37,600 nucleotides of DNA from Butyricicoccus pullicaecorum (GTDB lineage Bacteria > Bacillota > Clostridia > Oscillospirales > Butyricicoccaceae): positions 1 through 37,600 of the forward strand of contig JAGZIW010000017.1 of the NCBI GenBank assembly GCA_018366035.1. The letters are read 5' to 3'. Numbering within the stretch: position 1 is the first letter of the stretch; the number at the start of each line of letters is the position of its first letter. Under the pieces are notes generated by a model. That model saw only the letters and a program-made list of their open reading frames with translations. It searched no databases and had not been told where the DNA came from. The translations under genes and the position numbers were made by a program. Below, one piece after another: positions 29,741 through 36,885 of the stretch.

Positions 29741-30313
29741 TCATTCACTGCGCGATTCGTGCAGATAGGTTGCCTCCAAATCGGATAAATGCAGCTTTAC
29801 TGCAAGTGGATATCGCTCATAGGCGTTGGCGATGGCAAACGAGCCTGCCCGTGCAGAATCATCGAATCCGCCCATATGCCAGCGGATTGCAACCGCCTCC
29901 TCATTTTTCAGCTTCATGAAGCGTTCGATCAGAAAGACGGATTTTTCTCCATGCCCATAGGGAAAACGGTCATTGACGACATAGACCGGAACCTTTTCCC
30001 ATACCCCCTCGTCATTCTTGCGGTTGCGGTACTCCACATCATAAAATCCTGCCTTGCACAGGTCGTGCAGCAGCGTGCAGATGGTACAGCTTTCCAAATC
30101 ATCATTCTCAGGGTCATAATGCTTTTCCAGAAATACATGGTATACGTTGAGACTATGCGCGAGCAGCCCGCCTGCATAGGCGGCATGGAATCGGGTGGAT
30201 GCAGGTGCAGAAAAGAAATCCGTGCTTTCCAGCCACTCGAGCAGCTTATCTGCCCCGCGTCTAGTCACATTGGCGCGAAACAGATCCAGAAATTCTTGTT
30301 TATTATCAGACAT
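29741..30313 (-). CDS. HD-domain hydrolase family protein
   Basis: A 190-residue protein with HD-superfamily metal-site residues: His in AAYAGGLLAHSLNVYHVF, the HD pair in CTLLHDLCKAGFYD, and later histidines in FPYGHGEKSVFLIERF and RWHMGGFDD. The metal site suggests a nucleotide phosphohydrolase or phosphodiesterase; the substrate is unknown. The start is the ATG at 30313 with AAGGAG seven bases upstream, inside the end of cca (8-base overlap), so translation is probably coupled. CCA-adding enzyme, YjbQ-like protein and DUF896 are its operon partners. Confidence 0.8.
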   Translation of the reverse strand: MSDNKQEFLDLFRANVTRRGADKLLEWLESTDFFSAPASTRFHAAYAGGLLAHSLNVYHVFLEKHYDPENDDLESCTICTLLHDLCKAGFYDVEYRNRKNDEGVWEKVPVYVVNDRFPYGHGEKSVFLIERFMKLKNEEAVAIRWHMGGFDDSARAGSFAIANAYERYPLAVKLHLSDLEATYLHESRSE

Positions 30314-31646
30314 ATTGATTCTCCTTCCATTGTACAGCGCAGGTCCGCAGTGCATCTGGCTCATTCGGAACGATCCCCTCGACAACCTGCGCAAGCAGCC
30401 AATCCAATGCCGCACCCACACTGGGTCCGGACAGTCCCATCTGACACAGCATATGCCCATCAATTGCAAGTTCGTGCAGGGTCAGGCAAGGTGCTTTTGC
30501 ACAAATCTGATTGACCAGCCGCTCGGTTTGCTGCAATTCCTGCAAATGAATGGAAAACGTGTCCTGTCCGGTGCAGTCTGCCTTTTTAATGGCCAGCAGC
30601 CTTCGCGTACACGCTTCTCCATGCTTTGCCAAAAAGCGCCGTACCTGCCGTTCTGTCTGACCAATAGGATTGTCATGCAGCAAAACAAGACTTGTGACCT
30701 CTTTGCGCAATGCGTTTGCCGTATGCAGACGTACCATCACCTGTTCTGCCAAAGTGCGGCTGATTTCTGGGTGACCATAAAAATGTCCTACCCCAGCATC
30801 ATCAATCGTATACGCACGCGGTTTTCCGCTGTCATGCAGCAGCATCACCCAGCGCAGACATGACTCTGCCGGCACAGCCTCCACAGCACGAACGGTGTGC
30901 TCCCACACATCATAGCGATGATGCGGATTGTGCTGGCATAGTCCAAACATAGGCGCTGCCTCCGGCAGAACCACGGCAAGCACCGCGCGATACCTGCGCA
31001 GGGCACGCCCGACATACCGGCTGGTCAAGAGCGCATCAAGCTCTGCAAAAACCCGCTCAGCTGCAACTGTTTCCAAGCGATACATTTGCCGATACATGGC
31101 GTCTGCCGTCTGTTCTTCCATCTGAAAGCCGGTTTTTCCCACAAAACGCACACCGCGCAAGATCCGCAGCGCATCTTCCGCAAAACGTGCATCTGCATCT
31201 CCAACCGCACGCAGCACACCGTTTTGCAAATCGGTATGCCCTCCAAATGGGTCGCACAATCCGCGCTCCGCATGATACGCCATTGCATTGATGGTAAAGT
31301 CGCGCCGTGCAAGGTCGTCTTCCACACGGGATAAGAAACGCACATGGTCCGGACGCCGTCCATCGGTATAGGCGCTCTCTCCGCGGTAGGTCGTGACTTC
31401 AAGCGCCATGCCCGCGTGCAAGACCGTAATGGTTCCATGCTGCAAACCGGTCAGCCGCACATTGGGAAATATTTTTTGTACCTGTTCGGGTGTTGCACTG
31501 GTTGTCAGATCCCAGTCATTGGGGCGCACGCCTCGCAGGCTGTCACGCACGCAGCCGCCTACTACCCACGCGGTATGACCACAGGATTCCAGCTGTTCCA
31601 TCACCGCACAGACTGCCTGCGGCAATTGGATTTCCGGAATTTTCAA
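30306..31646 (-). CDS. cca: CCA tRNA nucleotidyltransferase
   Basis: A 446-residue class II CCA-adding enzyme that builds or repairs the 3' CCA end of tRNAs. The head domain has VVGGCVRDSLRG and NDWDLTTSA (catalytic carboxylates), followed by RRDFTINAMAY, DPFGGHTDLQNGVLRAVGDA and EDALRILRGVRF. A C-terminal HD-type domain follows (WEHTVRAVEA, VMLLHDSGKP), as in the longer bacterial form. The ATG overlaps the DUF896 stop by four bases, and its own end overlaps the HD gene by eight. One tRNA gene with an encoded CCA is seen in the window, which fits a repair role. Confidence 0.93.
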   Translation of the reverse strand: MKIPEIQLPQAVCAVMEQLESCGHTAWVVGGCVRDSLRGVRPNDWDLTTSATPEQVQKIFPNVRLTGLQHGTITVLHAGMALEVTTYRGESAYTDGRRPDHVRFLSRVEDDLARRDFTINAMAYHAERGLCDPFGGHTDLQNGVLRAVGDADARFAEDALRILRGVRFVGKTGFQMEEQTADAMYRQMYRLETVAAERVFAELDALLTSRYVGRALRRYRAVLAVVLPEAAPMFGLCQHNPHHRYDVWEHTVRAVEAVPAESCLRWVMLLHDSGKPRAYTIDDAGVGHFYGHPEISRTLAEQVMVRLHTANALRKEVTSLVLLHDNPIGQTERQVRRFLAKHGEACTRRLLAIKKADCTGQDTFSIHLQELQQTERLVNQICAKAPCLTLHELAIDGHMLCQMGLSGPSVGAALDWLLAQVVEGIVPNEPDALRTCAVQWKENQYV

Positions 31647-31855
31647 TTTCCCTTCCTCTTTTGCCGCAGACGGTAAGAAGTTCCGTCCGGATTGAGAACT
31701 ACGGTATTGTCAAGCTGTGCCTTCAGGCTGCTGCGAAAGCCTGCAATATAGGCCTCCCGAAGCTGCTGCTGCTCTGCTTTTTCCTCCGGCGTCAAGCCCT
31801 CTGTTCTTGCTTTTTTTGCAAGCGCATTGATGCGCTGAATTTTCTCGTCTGTCAT
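31643..31855 (-). CDS. DUF896 family small protein
   Basis: A 70-residue soluble protein with two short helices and the DUF896 sequence pattern: EKIQRINALAKKARTEGLTPEEKAEQQQLREAYI, followed by FRSSLKAQLDNTVVLNPDG. Relatives (YnzC, YneP types) are common in Firmicutes; one is in an SOS-linked operon, but no biochemical role is established. It is the first gene of the cca operon, with GGAGG 12 bases before its ATG and a good promoter. Its stop overlaps the cca start. Confidence 0.9.
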   Translation of the reverse strand: MTDEKIQRINALAKKARTEGLTPEEKAEQQQLREAYIAGFRSSLKAQLDNTVVLNPDGTSYRLRQKRKGN

Positions 31856-31888
31856 GGATAAAAAATCCCTCCATTCTATTTCAAATCT

Positions 31889-31917
31889 ATTATAACAGTC
31901 CCTCTCCCCTGTGTCAT
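31889..31917 (-). promoter_or_regulatory. Promoter of the DUF896-cca operon
   Basis: Minus strand ATGACA (31912-31917), a 17-base spacer and TATAAT (31889-31894). The rest of the gene-free stretch to 32145 shows no gene I can support and no recognisable SAM riboswitch before metY. Confidence 0.7.
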
Positions 31918-32145
31918 GCTCTTTTTCTCAAAAGCAATTGTGATTTTCGGCAACTCTCTTTTCTTACCCGAAATGGTGTCTGCTGGCATCGCAATAAAAA
32001 TGGGATTTTGAAAGCATAAAAAATTTATGGGCTGATCTATCACTGGCTTTGCAGCTATATGGAAATTGGCTCCCTTTTTTCTGCTTGACTCCCAACCACA
32101 AACAGGCTTTTCCGGCAGGCTGATTCTTCAGATGGTCTTCGGTTC

Positions 32146-32174
32146 TTGACCGACTCAAATGCGCATGTTACAAT
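32146..32174 (+). promoter_or_regulatory. Promoter of metY
   Basis: TTGACC (32146-32151), a 17-base spacer and TACAAT (32169-32174). The leader is only about 35 bases, too short for an S-box. Confidence 0.78.
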
Positions 32175-32214
32175 AAAACCAAATCACGATTCTAAAACTC
32201 CGGAGGGATATCGT

Positions 32215-33480
32215 ATGAAAATTGAAACGCAATGCCTGCACGAGGGTTATCAGCCGAAAAACGGCGAGCCAAGCACGCTTCCCATCGTGCAGTCCACAAC
32301 ATACAGATTTGACTCGACTGCGCATATTGCAGATCTGTTCGATATGCCAACCGAATTTATGTATTCCCGCTTTGCCAACCCCACCTGTGACGCGGTAGAA
32401 AAGAAAATCGCAGCACTGGAGGGCGGCGCAGGCGCTATGCTGACCTCCTCCGGTCAGGCGGCTTCTCTGCTGTCTATCCTCAACCTGTGCTCCGCTGGTG
32501 ACAGCTTTATTGCAGCTACAACGATCTATGGCGGCAGCATCAATCTGTTCGGCGTAACACTCAAAAAATTGGGTATTGAGTGTATTTGGGCAGATGCTGA
32601 GGCAGATGCAGATGAAATCCAGAAGCTGTTCAAGCCCAATACCAAGGCGGTATTTGGAGAGACGCTGGCAAATCCGGCCCTGACTGTATTCGACATTGAA
32701 AAATGGGCAGACCTTGCGCACAAGAACGGTGTCCCCCTCATTGTGGACAACACCTTTGCTACGCCTTATCTCTGCCGTCCCATTTCCTTTGGCGCAGACA
32801 TCGTAATCCACTCCACATCAAAGTACATGGACGGTCATGCACTCCAGTGCGGCGGTGTCATCGTGGACAGCGGCAAGTTTGATTGGGCGGCTTCCGGCAA
32901 ATTTCCGGACTTCACCGAGCCAGACGAAAGCTATCACGGTGTTGTCTATACCCGCGACTTTGGAGCGCTTGCTTACATTATCAAAGCACGCATGCAGCTC
33001 ATGCGCGACTTTGGCTGTTATCCAGCAGCACACTCTGCGTTCCTGCTGAATCTTGGTCTGGAAACCCTTGCACTTCGCATGCAGCGCTATTGTGAAAACG
33101 CACAGATTGTTGCAAAGCATCTGCAAAGTTCCGATAAGATCGCGCAGGTTCGTTATCCCGCTCTGGAAAGCGATGCACACCATGCGCGCGCGCAGAAATA
33201 TCTGCCGCTCGGCACCTCTGGAGTCATGTCTATTGATATCAAGGGCGGACGCGAAACAGCTATGAAGTTCATGGACAGCCTAAAGCTGGCATCAAATGAG
33301 GTGCATGTCGCAGATATCCGTACCTGCGTTTTGCACCCAGCCTCTGAAACCCATCGCCAGCTTACCAACGAACAGTTGGAAGCTGCTGGTATACAGCCCG
33401 GACTTGTACGCCTGTCTGTCGGCCTTGAAAATGTAGAGGATATCATCGCAGATCTCGATCAGGCACTTGCACAGCTCTAA
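32215..33480 (+). CDS. metY: O-acetylhomoserine sulfhydrylase (MetY type)
   Basis: A 421-residue PLP enzyme of the Cys/Met metabolism family. The PLP lysine is Lys203 in HSTSKYMDGHA; other marks are MYSRFANPTCDAVEKKIAALEGG, TSSGQAA, VDNTFATPYLCRP and the C-terminal LVRLSVGLENVEDII. Length and the long GVVYTRDFGALAYIIKAR insert favour MetY over MetB/MetC (about 380). It makes homocysteine from O-acetylhomoserine and sulfide. The start is the ATG at 32215 after GGAGG. A GNAT gene follows 17 bases later. Confidence 0.92.
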   Translation: MKIETQCLHEGYQPKNGEPSTLPIVQSTTYRFDSTAHIADLFDMPTEFMYSRFANPTCDAVEKKIAALEGGAGAMLTSSGQAASLLSILNLCSAGDSFIAATTIYGGSINLFGVTLKKLGIECIWADAEADADEIQKLFKPNTKAVFGETLANPALTVFDIEKWADLAHKNGVPLIVDNTFATPYLCRPISFGADIVIHSTSKYMDGHALQCGGVIVDSGKFDWAASGKFPDFTEPDESYHGVVYTRDFGALAYIIKARMQLMRDFGCYPAAHSAFLLNLGLETLALRMQRYCENAQIVAKHLQSSDKIAQVRYPALESDAHHARAQKYLPLGTSGVMSIDIKGGRETAMKFMDSLKLASNEVHVADIRTCVLHPASETHRQLTNEQLEAAGIQPGLVRLSVGLENVEDIIADLDQALAQL

Positions 33481-33497
33481 ATCTGGAGGTGTTTTTG

Positions 33498-33953
33498 TTG
33501 AAGATTCGTTCTATCTGCGAACAGGACAGGACATATTTTCTGTCTGCAATCCAGTCATTTTACCAATCTCCCGCTGTCTGCCATGCCATTCCGCCGCAGA
33601 ACGCAGAGCGTACCTTTGCACTGCTCATGCATGGTACGCCCTATGCAGATTGCCTGATTGCGGAGGCAGATGACGGAACCCCTGTTGGCTATTGTCTGCT
33701 TGCGCTCACATGGTCCAACGAGGCAGGCGGCCTGTGTGTCTGGCTTGAGGAGATTATGGTCTCTGATGCCTGCCGTTCGCAAGGCGTCGGGCGCAAGCTC
33801 ATCTCGGCTGTACACGAAAAATATCAAAATGCTGCCAGATTTCGTCTTGAGGTTACGGATGACAATCCACGTGCAGCTGCACTCTATCGCATTCTGGGCT
33901 TTGAGGATCTGCCCTATCGCCAAATGACGATGGACATGCCGCCCGAAGCCTAA
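33498..33953 (+). CDS. GNAT-family N-acetyltransferase
   Basis: A 151-residue acetyl-CoA-dependent transferase: strand-helix start MKIRSICEQDRTYF, core LEEIMVSDACRSQGVGRKLISAV with the acetyl-CoA pyrophosphate loop (QGVGRK, about 95-100), and C-terminal FRLEVTDDNPRAAALYRILGFED. The substrate is unknown. The start is the TTG at 33498: GGAGG at 33485-33489 lies eight bases upstream, while the GTG at 33489 overlaps it. It lies 17 bases after metY and is probably co-transcribed; no sulfur-metabolism role can be read from the sequence. Confidence 0.85.
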   Translation: MKIRSICEQDRTYFLSAIQSFYQSPAVCHAIPPQNAERTFALLMHGTPYADCLIAEADDGTPVGYCLLALTWSNEAGGLCVWLEEIMVSDACRSQGVGRKLISAVHEKYQNAARFRLEVTDDNPRAAALYRILGFEDLPYRQMTMDMPPEA

Positions 33954-33975
33954 AGTCTTTTTAAGGAGGGCTCGT

Positions 33976-34176
33976 ATGACTTTTCTCATTTATTGTGTGC
34001 TTATTTTCACACTTGCCGCATCACTTGGCGTAATCGTCCGCTGTTTTGTATCCGTCCGTCGAGAGCCTTCGATGCCCAAGCTGTCTGCCATCACAGCAGC
34101 TGTTTTACTCTGTCTTTTTTTAATGCTGATTTCTCAGAACAATGGTGGTCTGCTTGTGCCTCGTTTCCCATCGTGA
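33976..34176 (+). CDS. Small two-helix membrane protein
   Basis: A 66-residue protein with two hydrophobic helices (about 2-25 and 36-53) joined by a basic loop (RCFVSVRREPSMPK) and a short polar tail. I do not recognise a family. Translation is well supported: AAGGAGGG lies about six bases before the ATG, and it sits 22 bases after the GNAT gene, just before a strong terminator. It is the last gene of the metY operon. Confidence 0.7.
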   Translation: MTFLIYCVLIFTLAASLGVIVRCFVSVRREPSMPKLSAITAAVLLCLFLMLISQNNGGLLVPRFPS

Positions 34177-34177
34177 T

Positions 34178-34222
34178 AAAAAAACCTGTCCATCTGCTTT
34201 CGCATGATGGACAGGTTTTTTT
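34178..34222. terminator. Bidirectional terminator after the metY operon
   Basis: A 17-base stem with an A-run on one side and a T-run on the other (core ACCTGTCCATC/GATGGACAGGT). It serves both the rightward operon and the leftward HD gene, whose stop codon lies at its edge. Confidence 0.9.
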
Positions 34223-34736
34223 AATCTGTTATCAGCATCGTACGTGCAATCGCACGATATACACATTGTGTCATTTCCTTCGCTGCAACCACTTTATCTG
34301 CCGCAGTCACGATCCAGCCCTCGCGGGAGCGCGGGAGCATAGGAGCAAGCGGAAACATATGGGACGCAATTGCATCACGCTGCTTATTTGTAAGTGCAAA
34401 GTAGCGAGATGCTCGCTTTGCTGCCAACGGACCATGCACAAAAGCATGCATATGTGTTATCCGGCGCAGACCGCGATAGTGCCGCAAAAAGCGCTTAAAC
34501 CATTCATCTCTCCAGTCATAACCAAAGAAATCATGCAAAAGTGCTGCACGTGTCACAGAAATCAGTTCTTCTTCTGATACGCCCAGCCTGCACGCCATAC
34601 GATAGGCCACACGTGCGGTCGCAACCGAATGATCATATACAGAATTCTCTATTCCGTGATGCACAAAATTTTTGCAGTCCTCAAATGCAGGATGCAGTAA
34701 AATATCTGCTGTTACAGACTCAAATGAAGGAACCAT
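34221..34736 (-). CDS. HD-domain phosphohydrolase family protein
   Basis: A 171-residue HD-superfamily protein: FVHHGIENSVYDHSVATARVAYRMA supplies the first histidines, AALLHDFFGYDW the HD pair, and THMHAFVHGPLAAKRA and IASHMFPL later ligands. It ends with a helix containing TAADKVVAAKEM. This matches the clostridial HD family that is often next to unrelated housekeeping genes; the substrate is unknown. It differs from the HD protein at 29741-30313. AAAGGAGG lies 8 bases before the ATG, and a good promoter is upstream. Confidence 0.82.
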   Translation of the reverse strand: MVPSFESVTADILLHPAFEDCKNFVHHGIENSVYDHSVATARVAYRMACRLGVSEEELISVTRAALLHDFFGYDWRDEWFKRFLRHYRGLRRITHMHAFVHGPLAAKRASRYFALTNKQRDAIASHMFPLAPMLPRSREGWIVTAADKVVAAKEMTQCVYRAIARTMLITD

Positions 34737-34765
34737 TGGAACCGCCTCCTTTCTAGTTCCCCTTT

Positions 34766-34794
34766 ATTGTATGTGTTTTCGTACCCTTTTTCAA
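34766..34794 (-). promoter_or_regulatory. Promoter of the HD phosphohydrolase gene
   Basis: Minus strand TTGAAA (34789-34794), a 17-base spacer and TACAAT (34766-34771). Confidence 0.7.
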
Positions 34795-34879
34795 GTATTC
34801 TGTGTAAATTTTTTGTTTTTCATTTTTATGTAAACTGCATATCGATTTTTGATTATCCTTTCAAGCAATTGCTATATTC

Positions 34880-35458
34880 TTAAAAATTGCCAGAAAGTAA
34901 TTTATCAAAGTGAATGTCCAGCTTTAATGCAATATCAAGAATTTTCTCTTTTGGAAAAGAAAAATCATTTTCAGCCCATAGCGTTAAAACTGCTAAAAAA
35001 CCTTGTATATGGTATCGAACAAAAAAAGTCCATTCATCAGAAAGTATTTTTGCTTCGCCAACTTCCTTTCTCCAAAGTGTAAAGTATCTTGTTTCTAAAA
35101 ATACGCTAAGACGAGTATAAAAGCGGTGCTTTGCATTTTTGTTTAAGAACATGTGCATGATTTTAGAATTCGTGTACACATAGTCCACTAAATCCTCAAT
35201 AATATCATCATAATAGTGGAGTGAATCTATCCGAATAATTTTCCCTAATTCCAGAAACGTCGTGTTTTCCACTTGTTCATACAAATCATAAATATCCTTG
35301 TAATGGCTGTAAAAAGTTGCCCTGTGTATGTCTGCTTTATCTGCTAATTCCCTGATTGATATTTTTTGAATATCTTTCTCTGTCATCAAATCTGCCAAAG
35401 CTTCACAAAGAGCCCTTTTTGTCTTTTTCACTCGTCTGTCCACATCATTTTCTTTCAT
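34880..35458 (-). CDS. TetR-family transcriptional regulator
   Basis: A 192-residue regulator: N-terminal TetR helix-turn-helix (VKKTKRALCEALADLMTEK, ISIRELADKADIHRATFYSHYKDIYDLYE, about 12-58) and an all-helical C-terminal domain of the TetR_C type found in DhaS-like regulators. The start is the ATG at 35458, five bases after GGAGG; a TTG at 35470 is part of that site. Its AT-rich codon use differs from the genes to its left. It is divergent from the cation-efflux-like gene and probably represses it. A 10-bp palindrome lies in the shared upstream region. Confidence 0.88.
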   Translation of the reverse strand: MKENDVDRRVKKTKRALCEALADLMTEKDIQKISIRELADKADIHRATFYSHYKDIYDLYEQVENTTFLELGKIIRIDSLHYYDDIIEDLVDYVYTNSKIMHMFLNKNAKHRFYTRLSVFLETRYFTLWRKEVGEAKILSDEWTFFVRYHIQGFLAVLTLWAENDFSFPKEKILDIALKLDIHFDKLLSGNF

Positions 35459-35510
35459 CTCTGCCTCCAAAACGTCAAAATTCTCATTAAATGTTGCTTA
35501 TCAGACAATT

Positions 35511-35520
35511 TATCATGATA
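35511..35520. promoter_or_regulatory. Palindrome between the divergent TetR and efflux genes
   Basis: TATCATGATA, a perfect 10-bp palindrome in the intergenic region. Candidate TetR operator; short enough to arise by chance in AT-rich DNA. Confidence 0.35.
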
Positions 35521-35607
35521 TTGAATATAGAAAAACAACTTTAAGTCTATTATAATTTTATTTGTTGGATATATCAAGGTTTTGAATTGTAATAGGAGGT
35601 ATTATAT

Positions 35608-36510
35608 TTGAACCAGAAGCAGATAGAAAGCAACGCTCTTGTTATCAGTTCGATTATAAACTGTATCATAGCTTTCGCTGGCATATGGGTTTATTGGGCG
35701 ACCGATATTCAAGCCCTGTTCTTAGATTGTGCATTTTCCTTTGTTGGTTTCTTGTCCAGTATTTTAGCGACCGTAATTTCAACAACAAGCAAACGGAAAA
35801 CTAAAAGTTATCCGAACGGATTACATTTTTTAGAACCATCTTATGCTATTCTAAAGTCTTTGCTTATTCTGCTGTTACTTGCTGTATCACTCATAGAAAC
35901 TTCAAAATCAGCATATGTCTACTTCATTTATGGAGTAGGAAGTGCAATGAATATTTCGCCAGTTCTGCCCTATACAGTGATTATGGTTATTCTATGTTTT
36001 GGACTCGGCTCTTTCAACAGACACCAAAATAGTAAAATCAATTATATGAGCACCATTTTAACAGCAGAGAGTAAGGGAAACTTCATTGATGGTTTTCAAT
36101 CATTTGGAATAGGCGCAGCTTTTATTCTGCTCTATTTTATAGATATTAATGGAGATTTCGGTTTCCTTTGGTATACAGGAGATTTTTTCATTACACTCGT
36201 GCTGACTGCAATTTCTATTAAAGAGCCAATTACTGTTTTGAGTCATTCTATGCGCGAATTGACGAATGGTACAACACAAAATAAGGAAATCCTATATTTT
36301 ATTCATGATGCTGTAAGCAGAAGCACTGCTCCCATTGTTAACAGTGTTCAATGTGAGGTTGTAAAAACAGGAATGTATATAGATATAAAGTTATTTCTAC
36401 ACGAGGAAATCACACTGGAAAAATACAGAGCACTCATGCAGGCAAAAAAAGATATTTACGAAAAAATAAGTCAAAAGTATGCAAACATAAGTATTTCATA
36501 TATTCTCTAA
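35608..36510 (+). CDS. Cation diffusion facilitator-like membrane protein
   Basis: A 300-residue protein with six predicted membrane helices and a short cytoplasmic tail, resembling the CDF (ZitB/FieF) fold. The second-helix region reads LFLDCAFSFVGFLSS and the fifth reads TAESKGNFIDGFQSFGIG. Between them, YPNGLHFLEPSYAILKSLLIL fits the family loop. Classical CDF site-A ligands (two D/H pairs) are incomplete: Asp40 and Asp161 remain, but the partner four residues before Asp161 is Gly157 instead of His, and the second-helix partner is Ser. Substrate and direction are therefore open. The start is a TTG with AGGAGG eight bases upstream. Divergent from TetR. Confidence 0.78.
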   Translation: MNQKQIESNALVISSIINCIIAFAGIWVYWATDIQALFLDCAFSFVGFLSSILATVISTTSKRKTKSYPNGLHFLEPSYAILKSLLILLLLAVSLIETSKSAYVYFIYGVGSAMNISPVLPYTVIMVILCFGLGSFNRHQNSKINYMSTILTAESKGNFIDGFQSFGIGAAFILLYFIDINGDFGFLWYTGDFFITLVLTAISIKEPITVLSHSMRELTNGTTQNKEILYFIHDAVSRSTAPIVNSVQCEVVKTGMYIDIKLFLHEEITLEKYRALMQAKKDIYEKISQKYANISISYIL

Positions 36511-36513
36511 GAA

Positions 36514-36546
36514 AAGGGAGATGCACGCTTTTGTGTAATCTCCCTT
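36514..36546 (+). terminator. Terminator of the cation-efflux-like gene
   Basis: AAGGGAGAT/ATCTCCCTT stem, then ATTTTT. Confidence 0.8.
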
Positions 36547-36598
36547 ATTTTTCGATGTCCTATCCAGATTCATTCAATCATGGTAAATTCGTAATAAA

Positions 36599-36618
36599 CT
36601 AATTGGTCTTCCAATTAG
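36599..36618. repeat. Short palindrome before tRNA-Leu
   Basis: CTAATTGG, TCTT, CCAATTAG: a perfect 8-bp hairpin without a T-run. No gene is visible in 36547-36705. Confidence 0.4.
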
Positions 36619-36705
36619 TGAATCGCCACAAAATGCTGTATTTGTGCGGATAATCGAATTTTATATATCATTTTTCACAGACTGCATATATTTTTATCTG
36701 TTACA

Positions 36706-36735
36706 TTGACAAACCCCACCTGTATTTGGTATAAT
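36706..36735 (+). promoter_or_regulatory. Promoter of tRNA-Leu
   Basis: TTGACA (36706-36711), an 18-base spacer and TATAAT (36730-36735); full-consensus boxes. Confidence 0.85.
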
Positions 36736-36752
36736 AGCTAAGATAAAAATTT

Positions 36753-36839
36753 GCCGTCATGGTGGAATTGGTAGACACAAGGGACTTAAAATCCCTCGGT
36801 AGCAATACTGTGCGGGTTCGATTCCCGCTGACGGCACCA
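36753..36839 (+). tRNA. tRNA-Leu (anticodon UAA)
   Basis: An 87-base tRNA. Acceptor GCCGTCA pairs with TGACGGC; discriminator A and an encoded CCA follow. The anticodon stem AGGGA/TCCCT holds loop CTTAAAA, giving anticodon UAA. The D-loop has GGTAGAC, the T-arm is GCGGGTTCGATTCCCGC, and the long variable arm is typical of type II leucine tRNA. It has its own promoter and terminator. Its 3' end is a common phage attachment site, and an amidase gene of phage type begins 47 bases further on. Confidence 0.96.
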
Positions 36840-36845
36840 CGAAAT

Positions 36846-36873
36846 AAGCCCTGTATCATGCGATACGGGGCTT
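36846..36873 (+). terminator. Terminator of tRNA-Leu
   Basis: A 12-bp stem AAGCCCTGTATC/GATACGGGGCTT with one G-T pair, then TTT. It lies between the converging tRNA and amidase genes. Confidence 0.85.
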
Positions 36874-36885
36874 TTTCATAACTTT

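Noticed and set aside
31964..32158. Leftward frame of 64 codons upstream of metY
   Set aside because: No ribosome site and no recognisable protein; it lies over the metY promoter.
31920..32214. SAM (S-box) riboswitch before metY
   Set aside because: The promoter is only about 40 bases from the start codon, leaving no room, and no S-box motifs are seen upstream.
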